From positions 310,001 through 374,000 of the forward strand of contig CAVXDY010000007.1 in the NCBI GenBank assembly GCA_963760715.1: DNA of 64,000 nucleotides. Reading direction: 5' to 3'. The notes under the pieces were generated by a model. The model was not told the DNA's origin. It saw only the letters and a list, made by a program, of their open reading frames with translations, and did not search any database. How positions within the stretch are numbered: position 1 is the first letter of the stretch; the number at the start of each line of letters is the position of its first letter. This document shows, piece by piece, positions 50,198 through 58,517 of this stretch. This stretch comes from CAVXDY01 sp963760715 (GTDB lineage: Bacteria > Actinomycetota > Thermoleophilia > Miltoncostaeales > Miltoncostaeaceae). The translations under genes were made by a program, and so were the position numbers.

Positions 50198-50359
50198 GCC
50201 GCCCCCGAACGGGCAAGAGCAGGGCGGTCCCCTGATTGCTCGACACCGACATCCCGCAGGAGGTGGCAACGACAGTGCAACAGCCCGATGGAGGATGAGA
50301 TCGCACCATCCAAGCGAGAACGTGCCAGGAGCAGCACCCCGGGCCCTGCAGGATGGAGG

Positions 50360-50379
50360 GTGGCAACAGAAGTGGCAAC
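50360..50379. promoter_or_regulatory. Paired GTGGCAAC octamers (right arm-type sites)
   Basis: GTGGCAAC at 50360-50367 and 50372-50379, about 109 bases inside the right att repeat; another copy lies at 50263-50270. The symmetry with the left pair suggests integrase arm sites. Confidence 0.45.
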
Positions 50380-50487
50380 AACCGACGGGATCCGTGATCG
50401 GGGCTCTGAAGCGGCATCCGGCCCGAGGCAGCAGGACCAGAACCCCATGCTCTTACCCTGCGGACCGTGAGATCCCGCATGAGCCGT

Positions 50488-50528
50488 GATGGGCCGTGCA
50501 GGGATCGAACCTGCGACCTTGGGATTAA
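50488..50528. repeat. Right 41-bp att repeat (inside tRNA-Lys)
   Basis: Identical to 49209-49249. It includes the 3' half of the tRNA-Lys gene, so integration re-formed an intact tRNA here. Confidence 0.85.
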
Positions 50529-50562
50529 AAGTCCCCTGCTCTACCAGCTGAGCTAACGGCCC
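50490..50562 (-). tRNA. tRNA-Lys (TTT anticodon)
   Basis: A 73-base cloverleaf on the minus strand. The acceptor GGGCCGT pairs with ACGGCCC, the D-arm is GCTC...GAGC, the anticodon loop CTTTTAA has anticodon TTT, and the T-arm GCAGG/CCTGC has the loop TTCGATC, with discriminator A. The first anticodon-stem pair (G27-A43) is a mismatch. CCA is not encoded. It is the att site of the mini-element; it reads as intact. Confidence 0.95.
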
Positions 50563-50743
50563 TCCGAGGGATCATGCCGCGCCGGCCGCCCGGCGACGAG
50601 GGGCGTCAACCGGGCGGGTTGTGGATCGGCCCGGGGGTGGCCGGTGCCGGACACGCTTCGGGGGTGAGCTGAGATAGCGTCGATCCGCGCCGGCCGTGAC
50701 CTGCGCGGCCGGCAACCCGTCCGACAACGGCAAAGGGGGATTG

Positions 50744-51178
50744 GTGCCCACCACCGGCCGCAACGATCCGTATCGAGCGTTCAACTTCCGCGTCGAGATC
50801 GACGGCCTCACCGTCGCCGACTTCTCCGAGGTCTCGGGGATCGGCCTCGAGATCAACGTCATCGAGTACCGGACCCTGGACGATATGTCGTCGTCGAGGA
50901 AGATCCCGGGCCGCACGCGGCACCTGCCCATCGTGCTGAAGCGAGGCCTCACCGCCAACCGCGAGCTGTGGTCCTGGATCAAGTCGGTCGTCGACGGGAA
51001 CGTCCAGCGGCGGAACGCATCGGTGGTGCTGCTCGACGAGGACGGAACAGAGGTCTTCCGGGTCAACGTCGTGCACGCGTGGCCGAGCGCCTGGCGGCTC
51101 TCGGCGTTCGACGCCTCATCGAGCGAGGTGGTCATCGAGGAGCTCGTCGTCGAGCACGAGGGGCTCGACGTCGTCTGA
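50744..51178 (+). CDS. Contractile-tail tube protein (T4 gp19-like)
   Basis: 144 residues: NDPYRAFNFRVEIDGLTVADFSEVSGIGLEINVIEYR, MSSSRKIPGRTRHLPIVLKRG, ELWSWIKSVVDG, then NVVHAWPSAWRLSAFDASSSEVVIEELVVEHEGL. This is the tube protein of phage tails and extracellular contractile injection systems (TIGR02241-like). No sheath, baseplate or AAA genes are near, so it is an orphan. It stands directly beyond the tRNA-Lys integration site. GTG 50744 is chosen; TTG 50741 is an alternative, both close to AGGGGGA. Confidence 0.85.
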   Translation: MPTTGRNDPYRAFNFRVEIDGLTVADFSEVSGIGLEINVIEYRTLDDMSSSRKIPGRTRHLPIVLKRGLTANRELWSWIKSVVDGNVQRRNASVVLLDEDGTEVFRVNVVHAWPSAWRLSAFDASSSEVVIEELVVEHEGLDVV

Positions 51179-51256
51179 CGGACACGCTCGCGGATCCTGC
51201 CGCGCCCGCCGCCGGCGAGGGGTTTCACAGGGCCGGGTGGCGGTTAGGGGTCTTGC

Positions 51257-52297
51257 ATGGCACCCTCGGTGGACAGCAGTCGCCGCCCGCGAGCGGTGCC
51301 CCACGACACCCGCGGAGCGTTCGTGCCTGCAGACGTCGCCATCCTGGCGGAGAACCTCGTGAAGCGCTTCGGCGAGACCGTCGCCCTCGACGGTGTGAGC
51401 TTCGACGTGCCGCGCGGGATCGTCTGCGGGATCCTCGGTCCCAACGGCGCCGGCAAGACGACCGCGGTGCGCATCCTCACGACGCTCTCGACCGCCGACT
51501 CCGGGTCGGCCCGGGTGGCGGGCATCGACGTCAACCAGGACCCGATGGCGGTGCGCCGGCTGCTGGGCCTGGCGGCCCAGGAGGCGACCGTGGACAGCCT
51601 GCTGACCGGGCGCGAGAACCTGGTGATGATCGGCGAGCTGCACCACCTGGGCCGGCGCACGGCGAAGGCGCGGGCCGACGAGCTGCTCGCCCAGTTCGCC
51701 CTCGAGGAGGCCGGCGGGCGCCTCGCCAAGACCTACTCCGGCGGGATGCGCCGGCGCCTCGACCTGGCGGCGACCCTGGTGGCCCACCCGGAGATCCTGT
51801 TCCTGGACGAGCCCACGACGGGTCTCGACCCTCGCGCGCGCGTCGAGCTGTGGGGGGTGCTCGAGACGCTGGTGGACGAGGGGGCGACGATCCTCCTCAC
51901 GACCCAGTACCTCGACGAGGCCGACCGCCTGGCGGACGACATCGTGGTCATCGACCACGGGCGCGTCATCGCGCGCGGCGACGCCCGCTCGCTGAAGAGC
52001 CAGGTCGGCGGGGCGCAGCTCTTCGCCACCGTCGTGGACCCGTCGCAGATCGGGATCGTCGCGGGCCACGTGGCCCGCATCACGGGCATGGAGCCGGCGG
52101 TGGACGAGGAGGAGCGCAGCGTGCAGGCGCCGAGCGAGGACGGCCCGCGCGCGGTCTCGCGGCTCGCCGACGCCCTCGCCGACGAGGGGATCGAGGTGGA
52201 CGACATCGGCCTGCGCCGGCCGACGCTCGACGACGTGTTCCTCACCCTCACCGGCGCGCCGATCGAGGAGAGGGAGCCGGAGGAGGTGCCGCGATGA
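51257..52297 (+). CDS. ABC exporter ATPase (DrrA-like)
   Basis: 346 residues. Walker A is GPNGAGKTT, the Q-loop GLAAQEATVDSLLTGRENL, the signature YSGGMRRRLDLA and Walker B ILFLDEPTTGLDP. The C-terminal ~100 residues (FATVVDPSQIGIVAGHVAR, VDDIGLRRPTLDDVFLTLTG) are the daunorubicin-resistance-type extension. It powers the membrane protein encoded next, with overlapping ATGA. The efflux substrate is unknown. Confidence 0.9.
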   Translation: MAPSVDSSRRPRAVPHDTRGAFVPADVAILAENLVKRFGETVALDGVSFDVPRGIVCGILGPNGAGKTTAVRILTTLSTADSGSARVAGIDVNQDPMAVRRLLGLAAQEATVDSLLTGRENLVMIGELHHLGRRTAKARADELLAQFALEEAGGRLAKTYSGGMRRRLDLAATLVAHPEILFLDEPTTGLDPRARVELWGVLETLVDEGATILLTTQYLDEADRLADDIVVIDHGRVIARGDARSLKSQVGGAQLFATVVDPSQIGIVAGHVARITGMEPAVDEEERSVQAPSEDGPRAVSRLADALADEGIEVDDIGLRRPTLDDVFLTLTGAPIEEREPEEVPR

Positions 52298-53121
52298 GCA
52301 CCCTCATCCCGCCGGCCGCCGAGCGCGTGGGGAACGTCTTCGGCGACACCTGGGTGGTCGCTCGGCGCGGGCTGCTGCACATGCGGCGCCAGCCCGAGGC
52401 GCTGGCCGACGTGACCCTTCAGCCCGTGATGTTCGTGCTGCTCTTCGCCTACGTCTTCGGCGGAGCGATCAACGTCCCGGGCGGCGGGTACCAGGAGTTC
52501 CTGATGGGCGGGATCTTCGCCCAGACGATCGTGTTCGGCGCGTTCGGGGTGGCGATCGCGCTCGCCTACGACCGCAGCAACGGCGCCATCGACCGGTTCC
52601 GCTCGCTGCCCATGGCGCGCGCCTCGGTCCTGGGCGGGCACGCGGTGTCGAGCCTCATCCGGGCGACGCTGCCGATCGTCCTGATGTCGCTCTGCGGCCT
52701 CATCGTGGGCTGGCGGATCCACACGTCGTTCTGGGAGGCGGCGGGCGGCTACGGGATGATGTTCGCCTTCTCGTTCGCGATCATCTGGCTCGGCGTGCTG
52801 CTGGGGTCGCTGCTGCCCTCCGTCGAGGCCGTCCAGGGCGTCGCCTTCGTGGCGATCTTCCCGATCACCTTCATCGCGAGCACCTTCGTGCCCGTCGACA
52901 CGCTCCCGGGCGTCCTGCGCACGATCGCCGAGTGGAACCCGGTCACGACCGTCTCGGAGTCGCTGCGCGAGCTCTTCGGGAACCCGACCGGGCGGTTCGG
53001 GTCGGATCCACCCTGGTCGCTCCAGCACCCGATCCTCTACAGCCTCCTCTGGATCGTGGCGATCGTCGTGGTCTGCGCCCCGCTGGCCATCCGCAGCTAC
53101 CAGCGGATCTCGCGCGACTGA
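52294..53121 (+). CDS. ABC exporter membrane subunit (DrrB-like)
   Basis: 275 residues with six hydrophobic segments (VMFVLLFAYVFGGAIN, FLMGGIFAQTIVFGAFGVAIAL, LPIVLMSLCGLIVGW, YGMMFAFSFAIIWLGVLLG, GVAFVAIFPITFIASTFV, LWIVAIVVVCAPLAI). It has the ABC-2 type permease motif near FVPVDTLPGVLRTIAEWNPVTTV. Together with the ATPase it forms a type-I-like exporter of lipophilic drugs or antibiotics. GGAGGAGG lies upstream of ATG 52294. Confidence 0.9.
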   Translation: MSTLIPPAAERVGNVFGDTWVVARRGLLHMRRQPEALADVTLQPVMFVLLFAYVFGGAINVPGGGYQEFLMGGIFAQTIVFGAFGVAIALAYDRSNGAIDRFRSLPMARASVLGGHAVSSLIRATLPIVLMSLCGLIVGWRIHTSFWEAAGGYGMMFAFSFAIIWLGVLLGSLLPSVEAVQGVAFVAIFPITFIASTFVPVDTLPGVLRTIAEWNPVTTVSESLRELFGNPTGRFGSDPPWSLQHPILYSLLWIVAIVVVCAPLAIRSYQRISRD

Positions 53122-53152
53122 GGACGCCGTCCGAGCGGCGCCGGCGCGGGGA

Positions 53153-54367
53153 CTAGGCCGAGGCCGCCGCCGCCCCCCGCCAGGCGCCGCCCTCGAGCAC
53201 CGGCGACTCGCGTCCCTCGGAGTCCACGCCGAGCACGGTCACGGCCGGGTCGCCGATCATGAAGTCGATGTGGATCGCGCTCTGGTTGATCCGCTCCGCG
53301 TCGGCCGGACCGGCGCCCACCGGGTAGCCGGCGCCCAGGGCGATGTGGCTCGCGGCGTTCTCGTCGAGCAGGGTGTCGTAGAAGACGGTGCCCAGCGGGC
53401 CGATGCGCCCGCTGCCGTCCACCAGCGCCACCTCGCCCAGGCGCGACGCGCCGTCGTCGACCGCGGCGCGCGAGCGCAGCACCCCGGCGCCCTCGTCGGC
53501 GTCGATCTCCACGGCGCGGCCGCCGGCGAAGCGGACCCGCAGGCCGCGCACCACCGTCCCGCCCACGTCCAGCGGCCGCGTGGAGGTGACGTGGCCCTCG
53601 GTCCGCTCCGGGTCGGGGGTTGTGAACACCTCCTCGGTGGGGATGTTCGGCAGGTGCGGCAGGCCGTCGCGGCGGTGCTCGCCGCCGCCGATCCAGTGCG
53701 AGCCGGGCAGCAGCCCGACCGTCAGGTCGGTGCCCGGGCCCACGAAGCGCAGGGCCGAGAGCCGCAGGGCGTCGAGCCGCCGGGCCGAGGCCTCCAGCTC
53801 CTGGCCGCGGGCGCGCCACGCGGCGGCCGGATCCGGCTCGTCGAGCCGGCAGACGTGGGCGATCTGCTCCCACAGCCGCTCGGTCGCGGCCTCGGGCTCC
53901 AGGTCCGGGTGGACCAGCGCGGCCCAGGCCGGGTTGGGGCAGGGCACCACGGTCCAGTTGACCTTGGCCGCCATGGCCACCTCGACCGCCTCGCGCACCG
54001 AGGGCAGCCGGTCGCGTCCGGCGCGGGCGGGGTCCACGTCGTCGTAGAGGCCCGGGTCCGTCGGGCCGGCCAGGGCGATGACGGCCGCCGCCATCTGCCC
54101 GAGGGTCGTCGCACGCTCGCCCAGCCAGGGCGGCACCCAGTCGAGGGTGTCCTCCGGCGCGTGCCGCAGCCGCGCCAGCTTCACGTACGGGTCGAACCAG
54201 CCCAGGTCCACGTAGCGCGCGCCCCGGCGGTAGGCGGATTCCGCGATCGCGCGGACCAGGTCCTCCTGCCCGGAGCGCCCGCTCACCGCCACCACCTGAC
54301 CCGGCTGCACGTTCGCGCCCACGCTCACGGCGAGGTCGGCCAGGCGCTCCAGCCGCGCGTCGCTCAC
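53153..54367 (-). CDS. M29-family aminopeptidase
   Basis: 404 residues of the thermophilic aminopeptidase (AmpS/T) family. It has the N-terminal GANVQPGQVVAVSGRSG, the catalytic metal ligands in NIPTEEVFTTPDPERTEGHVTSTRPL, then GRIGPLGTVFYDTLLDENAASHIALGAGYP and QSAIHIDFMIGDP at the end. Members release N-terminal residues with two Zn/Co ions. GTG 54367 begins the family start ARLERLADLAVSVG. It overlaps nothing and converges with the ABC operon. Confidence 0.9.
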   Translation of the reverse strand: MSDARLERLADLAVSVGANVQPGQVVAVSGRSGQEDLVRAIAESAYRRGARYVDLGWFDPYVKLARLRHAPEDTLDWVPPWLGERATTLGQMAAAVIALAGPTDPGLYDDVDPARAGRDRLPSVREAVEVAMAAKVNWTVVPCPNPAWAALVHPDLEPEAATERLWEQIAHVCRLDEPDPAAAWRARGQELEASARRLDALRLSALRFVGPGTDLTVGLLPGSHWIGGGEHRRDGLPHLPNIPTEEVFTTPDPERTEGHVTSTRPLDVGGTVVRGLRVRFAGGRAVEIDADEGAGVLRSRAAVDDGASRLGEVALVDGSGRIGPLGTVFYDTLLDENAASHIALGAGYPVGAGPADAERINQSAIHIDFMIGDPAVTVLGVDSEGRESPVLEGGAWRGAAAASA

Positions 54368-54374
54368 CCCGGCG

Positions 54375-54977
54375 TCACCCGCCCACGGCCCGCATCAGGG
54401 CGTCCACGGCCCGCTCCTCCCACCGCTCGCCGAAGGGCTCGCCCGAGAGGTAGCGCGTCTGGTAGGCGCCCATGAACAGGTCCACCGCGGCGTCGATGTC
54501 CGCGTCCGGGTCGATCCGGCCCGACTCGCGCGCCGCGCCGAGCATCTCGCGCAGCAGCGCGCGCCGGGGCTGCAGCGTGCGCTCGCGGAAGAGCGTGAGG
54601 AGCTCGGGCGTGTGCCGCTCCTCGGTCAGGCAGGTGCCGACGAGGGCCATCGCGGATACCCGCTCCGCGTTGGCGCGCAGCTGCCGCAGTTGCGCGGTCA
54701 GGTCGGCGCGCAGGTCGCCGGTGGGCTCCGGCCGGCCGCTCTCCCGCAGCCGGGCGAGCGCGGCGGTCGCCAGGTCGGCCTTGCTCCGGTAGCGGAGGTA
54801 GATCGCGGCCTTGCTCGCGCCGGCCTCGGCGACGACGCCGTCCATGGTCATGCGCGCGTAGCCCTCGGCCGCCAGCAGCCGCAGGGCCGCGTCCAGGATC
54901 GCGGCGTCCACCTCGGGCGAGCGGGGGCGCCCGCGGCGAGCCGGTGCCGGGGCCATCTCGGCGGGGTTCGCGCTCAC
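54375..54977 (-). CDS. TetR-family transcriptional repressor
   Basis: 200 residues. The HTH is AILDAALRLLAAEGYARMTMDGVVAEAGASKAAIYLRYRSKADLATAAL. The C-terminal ligand domain has RLRESGRPEPTGDLRADLTAQ and VDLFMGAYQTRYL, as in the efflux-linked AcrR/TetR_C_11-like group. GTG 54977 keeps the basic SPEVDAAIL start; ATG 54956 is the alternative. It is divergent from an MFS transporter with a palindrome-like operator between, so it likely represses the transporter. Confidence 0.9.
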   Translation of the reverse strand: MSANPAEMAPAPARRGRPRSPEVDAAILDAALRLLAAEGYARMTMDGVVAEAGASKAAIYLRYRSKADLATAALARLRESGRPEPTGDLRADLTAQLRQLRANAERVSAMALVGTCLTEERHTPELLTLFRERTLQPRRALLREMLGAARESGRIDPDADIDAAVDLFMGAYQTRYLSGEPFGERWEERAVDALMRAVGG

Positions 54978-55006
54978 GGCGGCGAGGCTACCATCGCCCA
55001 CAGGAT

Positions 55007-55028
55007 TACAGAACTGCACCGTCTGGTA
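55007..55028. promoter_or_regulatory. Candidate TetR operator
   Basis: TACAGAAC (55007-55014) and GTCTGGTA (55021-55028) form an imperfect inverted repeat in the gap between the TetR gene and the MFS start at 55039. Confidence 0.4.
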
Positions 55029-55038
55029 TTTTTCCCGC

Positions 55039-56268
55039 GTGACCTCCGGCTCGTGGAAGGCCCTCATCGGGCTGTTCGTCCTCACGATGGGGACGAGCAC
55101 GCTCACCCCGCTGCTGCCGCTGTACCAGCGCGACTTCGGCCTCTCCACCGCCACGGCCACCCTGCTGTTCGTCACCTACACCGTGACGGTCTGCCCCACG
55201 ATGCTCATCGCGGGGAACCTGGCCGACCGCCTGGGACGGAAGAAGCTGCTGCTCCCGTCGATGGCGGTCATGACGCTCGCCTCGCTGGTGTTCGCCCTGG
55301 CCGAGTCGGTGCCGCTGCTGTTCGCGGGCCGGGTGCTCCAGGGCCTGGCCATCGGCGGCTTCCTGGGCGTGGGCTCGGCGTTCGTCGTGGACCACGCGCG
55401 GGCCGGCAGCAAGGCCCTCGCGGCCGCCCTCGCCGGGGTGTTCTTCCGGCTCGGCTTCGGGCTCGGGCCGGGCCTCGCGGGCATCGCCGCCCAGTACGGG
55501 CCCGCGCCGCGCCACACCCCCTTCTGGGGCCACATCGCCCTGATGCTCATCGGCATCGTCGCCGTCGCCACGACCAGCGAGACCCTTCTCCGGAAGGCCA
55601 AGCCCGGGCCCTTCCGCATCCGCATCGGGGTGCCGAAGGGGCAGGCGCTCGGCTTTCTCACCTACATCGCGCCGGCCACGTTCCTCATGAGCTTCATCGA
55701 GGGGACGCTGCTGTCCGTGGTGCCCATCTTCGTGGTCGAGACCCTGGGGGTCCACAACCTGGCGCTCGTCGGCGCCATCGGCTTCCTCACGCTGTCCCTC
55801 GGCGGCCTCGCGCCCTTCATCGGCCGGGGGCTCGATCCGCGCCGCGCGGTGATGATCGGGGCGACCGCCTCGTCCTTCCTGTCCCTGCTGATCGTGGCAT
55901 CGGCGGAGGTGAACTCGGTCGCGCTGGTGGTGGGCGCCGCGGCCGCAATCGGGGTGATGAACGGCTTCATCCTCTACGGCGGCACGGTCATCTGCGGCAC
56001 GATCGTCCCGATCCAGGAGCGCGGCAAGCTCATGTCGCTGCTCTACATGTGCGCCTACCTGGGCACCGTGCCCACCGTGGCGCTCGGCTACCTGGGCGAC
56101 TCCATCGGGCTCACCACGACGCTGTTCATCTTCTCGCTGGTGGCCATCTCCATCGCCGGCTTCGTGATGCTGGTGGGCCGGCGCCTCTTCCGCGAGGTGG
56201 TGCCCTACGTGCCGCCCCCGCCCCCGCCCCTCGCCCCGGACGTGATCGCCTCCACCACGGGCGCCTAG
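55039..56268 (+). CDS. MFS transporter (12 helices)
   Basis: 409 residues. It contains the MFS motif A GNLADRLGRKKLLL after helix 2, FAGRVLQGLAIGGFLGVGSAF, and helix pairs through residue 395. The start is TSGSWKALIGLFVLTMGTSTLTPLLPLYQRDFGLST, typical of drug:H+ antiporter DHA1 proteins. GTG 55039 lacks a strong ribosome-binding site. Divergent TetR control suggests induction by its own substrate. The Pro-rich C-terminal tail is unusual but frequent in GC-rich genomes. Confidence 0.9.
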   Translation: MTSGSWKALIGLFVLTMGTSTLTPLLPLYQRDFGLSTATATLLFVTYTVTVCPTMLIAGNLADRLGRKKLLLPSMAVMTLASLVFALAESVPLLFAGRVLQGLAIGGFLGVGSAFVVDHARAGSKALAAALAGVFFRLGFGLGPGLAGIAAQYGPAPRHTPFWGHIALMLIGIVAVATTSETLLRKAKPGPFRIRIGVPKGQALGFLTYIAPATFLMSFIEGTLLSVVPIFVVETLGVHNLALVGAIGFLTLSLGGLAPFIGRGLDPRRAVMIGATASSFLSLLIVASAEVNSVALVVGAAAAIGVMNGFILYGGTVICGTIVPIQERGKLMSLLYMCAYLGTVPTVALGYLGDSIGLTTTLFIFSLVAISIAGFVMLVGRRLFREVVPYVPPPPPPLAPDVIASTTGA

Positions 56269-56290
56269 ACGGTATGGAGCACCGGGCTCG

Positions 56291-57796
56291 TCAGTCGCCG
56301 ACGGGCGCCGTCTCGAGCCGGCCGAGCTCTCCGAGCACGGGAGCCGTGTCGCGCGAGCGGCGCGGGATGCGCCACGTGCAGACGACGGCCACGAAGGCGG
56401 CGACGCCGGAGATCAGGAAGGTGATGGTGAACGCGTTCTCGGCCGGAAGCCCGGAGGAGCCGCCGATCGTGACCGCACTGAGGATCGCCGCGCCCACCTG
56501 GCCGCCGACGACCCCGCCGATCGTGCGCATGACCGTGTTCATGCCCAGCGCGACGCCCGTCACCTCGGGCGAGACGGAGTCGACGATCAGCTTGGCGAGC
56601 ATCGCGTAGACCAGGCCCACGCCGGCCCCCACGAGGCACATCGCCACCACGATCTCGGCGCCGGCGGTATGCGCGAACGCGAGCACGAGGGCCCCGAGCC
56701 CGAGCACCGCGCAGCCCACGCCGGTCAGGAGGCGCGCCCCGACGCGCGGCTCGAGCATCCCCCCGATCGGCCCCACGATCAGCATGACCACCGACGAGGG
56801 GAGCAGGTAGAGGCCGGCCACGATCACGCTGGCCCCGAAACCGTACGAGACCTCGGCCGCGAGCCCGGCCGGCAGGCCCGCGCCCATCTGCACGAAGGTG
56901 GGAACGAGGAGGTAGGTGCCGAACATGGCGAAGCCGGCGATGAGCGCGACGATGTTGGTCCAGAAGACCGCCCGGTCCCGCATCATCCCGATCTGCACCA
57001 TCGGCTCGGGCACGCGCAGCTCCACGAGCACCCAGAGGGCGAGGATGACGATCGAGGCAACGCCCAGGCCGAGGGTGAGCGCGCTCGTCCAGCCCCAGCT
57101 CTCTCCCTCGCTGAGGGCCACGAGCAGGGCGACGAGGCCGGCCGACAGGGTGGCCGCGCCGGGCCAGTCGAGGCGCGACGGCGTCCGCATGGGCGACTCG
57201 GGCACGAGCCTCCACACGAGGATCAGGGCCGCGAAGACCGGGACGGCGCCGATCCAGAAGAGCCAGGTCCAGGGCAGGCTCTCGAGGATCACCCCGCTCA
57301 GCACCAGCCCGAGCGCGCCCCCCACCCCGAAGGTTGCCGACAGCAGCCCGAGGCCCATGCCCACGCGATCGCGCGGGAACTCGTCGCGGATGATCCCGAA
57401 GGACAGGGGGAAGATGGCGCCGGCCGCGCCCTGCAGCGCGCGCGCCGCGATCAGGAGGGCGATGGAGCCCGACAGGGCCGCGGCGACGGTGCCGACGGCG
57501 AAGATCAGCATGGCGATCACCAGGAGCCGCTTCTTCCCGTACGTGTCGCCCAGCTTGCCGAGGAGCGGCGTGGCGACGGCCGAGGTGAGCAGGAAGCCGG
57601 TGAAGACCCACGTCGTCCAGGTGTTCGTGGTGTTGAGGTCCTTCTGGATGGTCGGCAGCGCCGGGACCACCAGCGTCTGCTGGAGGACGTAGGAGATGCT
57701 GGCGATCGCCAGGACGCCGAGCGTCAGCGCCGGGCGCGCCCGCACGCGCTCGCCCCTCGCCCGCGCGTCAGGCATCGTTCGGGCCCCGGCCGCCAT
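56291..57796 (-). CDS. MFS multidrug transporter (DHA2-type, 14 helices)
   Basis: 501 residues with about 14 hydrophobic segments and the motif A GKLGDTYGKKRLLV, then ARALQGAAGAIFPLSFGIIRDEFP and the GVGGALGLVLSGVI antiporter motif C. It belongs to the EmrB/QacA-like group. ATG 57796 or ATG 57775 starts it; the former lies 19 bases from the divergent MarR start. MarR would regulate it. Confidence 0.9.
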   Translation of the reverse strand: MAAGARTMPDARARGERVRARPALTLGVLAIASISYVLQQTLVVPALPTIQKDLNTTNTWTTWVFTGFLLTSAVATPLLGKLGDTYGKKRLLVIAMLIFAVGTVAAALSGSIALLIAARALQGAAGAIFPLSFGIIRDEFPRDRVGMGLGLLSATFGVGGALGLVLSGVILESLPWTWLFWIGAVPVFAALILVWRLVPESPMRTPSRLDWPGAATLSAGLVALLVALSEGESWGWTSALTLGLGVASIVILALWVLVELRVPEPMVQIGMMRDRAVFWTNIVALIAGFAMFGTYLLVPTFVQMGAGLPAGLAAEVSYGFGASVIVAGLYLLPSSVVMLIVGPIGGMLEPRVGARLLTGVGCAVLGLGALVLAFAHTAGAEIVVAMCLVGAGVGLVYAMLAKLIVDSVSPEVTGVALGMNTVMRTIGGVVGGQVGAAILSAVTIGGSSGLPAENAFTITFLISGVAAFVAVVCTWRIPRRSRDTAPVLGELGRLETAPVGD

Positions 57797-57815
57797 TGAT
57801 TGCAGGATACAACCG
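57797..57815. promoter_or_regulatory. Very short divergent region with MarR-like operator
   Basis: Only 19 bases separate the MFS start (57796) and MarR start (57816). TTG and CAA flank an 11-base core here, an imperfect palindrome of MarR type. Promoters must overlap the coding starts. Confidence 0.35.
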
Positions 57816-58316
57816 TTGACCAGCACCGATCTGGACGCCGTCGTCGAGGCCCTCGCGGACCTGCGGGCGCGGGTCGTGCCGCTGATCCTGGCCCGCCAGG
57901 AGCGCCGCCGCGACGGCGCGACGCCCGGCGAGCGGCTGACCACCCCTCAGCACGTCACGCTGCTCAGCCTGGCCGACGGACCGCTGGCGGTGTCCGAGGT
58001 GGCCGCGGTGACCGGCGTCGCCGTCAGCACCGCCACCCGCATGGTGCAGTCGCTGGAGCGGGCGGGGTGGGTCGAGCGCACCACGCCCGTGCCCGGCGAC
58101 GACCGCCGCCGCCGCCCGGTGGCGCTGACCGGCGAGGGCCGGGCCGTGGCGGAGGAGGCCGGCGAGGTGGTGCGCGCGCGGCTGCGCGGCCTGGCCGAGC
58201 GGCTCGACGACGACGGCCGCCGCGCCGTGCTCGAGGGGCTGGCGGCCTTCGCGACGGCGCTTCAGGAGGACGAGGCGGCGGCGGCCGGCGTCGCGCCCTC
58301 CGGTCGCATCCCATGA
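57816..58316 (+). CDS. MarR-family transcriptional regulator
   Basis: 166 residues of winged HTH: TPQHVTLLSLADGPLAVSEVAAVTGVAVSTATRMVQSLERAGWVERTTPVPGDDRRRRPVALTGEG. It matches local repressors of MFS efflux pumps. TTG 57816 is the best start, with AGGA about nine bases upstream. The very basic wing and a C-terminal Ala-rich tail (DEAAAAGVAPSG) are notable. Divergent from the DHA2 transporter. Confidence 0.85.
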   Translation: MTSTDLDAVVEALADLRARVVPLILARQERRRDGATPGERLTTPQHVTLLSLADGPLAVSEVAAVTGVAVSTATRMVQSLERAGWVERTTPVPGDDRRRRPVALTGEGRAVAEEAGEVVRARLRGLAERLDDDGRRAVLEGLAAFATALQEDEAAAAGVAPSGRIP

Positions 58317-58473
58317 GCTGACCGAGAAAGTCGAGGTCGGTCGGGATCGACGGCAGGGCGACGTTGACGGCGGTGGCGTCCAGCACCACCATGAACCGCG
58401 CGATGCATACCAGCACCAGGACCAGCCAGCGTCGGTCGGGTGCGGTCTCGGCGGTCGGCGCGAGGGTTGACAC
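58317..58473 (-). pseudogene. MFS transporter N-terminal fragment
   Basis: GTG 58473 opens about 50 residues of a DHA2-type transporter start: RRWLVLVLVCIARFMVVLDA, then VNVALPSIPTDLDF. This is the normal first helix and the conserved LD-x-TxVNVALP motif. The similarity stops at 58317, exactly where the MarR gene ends, so the rest of the transporter has been deleted. It is a truncated remnant. Confidence 0.7.
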
Positions 58474-58517
58474 AACGGATGGACCAGTCCACTTCGGGTG
58501 AGGGGAGCGGAGGCGGC

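Larger units (their letters stand above)
49209..50528. mobile_element. 1.3-kb tRNA-Lys-integrated mini-element carrying only a TA module
   Basis: Two identical 41-bp repeats, one inside the intact tRNA-Lys, bracket a segment whose only intact genes are a RelE-like toxin and a Phd/YefM-like antitoxin. Next to each repeat, about 115-130 bases inward, is a pair of inverted octamers GTTGCCAC/GTGGCAAC resembling arm-type integrase sites. No integrase gene lies inside. It may be a non-autonomous element that uses an integrase in trans, or the residue of a larger island reduced to its addiction module. Confidence 0.7.

Noticed and set aside
50744..51178. Complete eCIS or prophage
   Set aside because: Only one tube gene; no other structural or lysis gene within reach.
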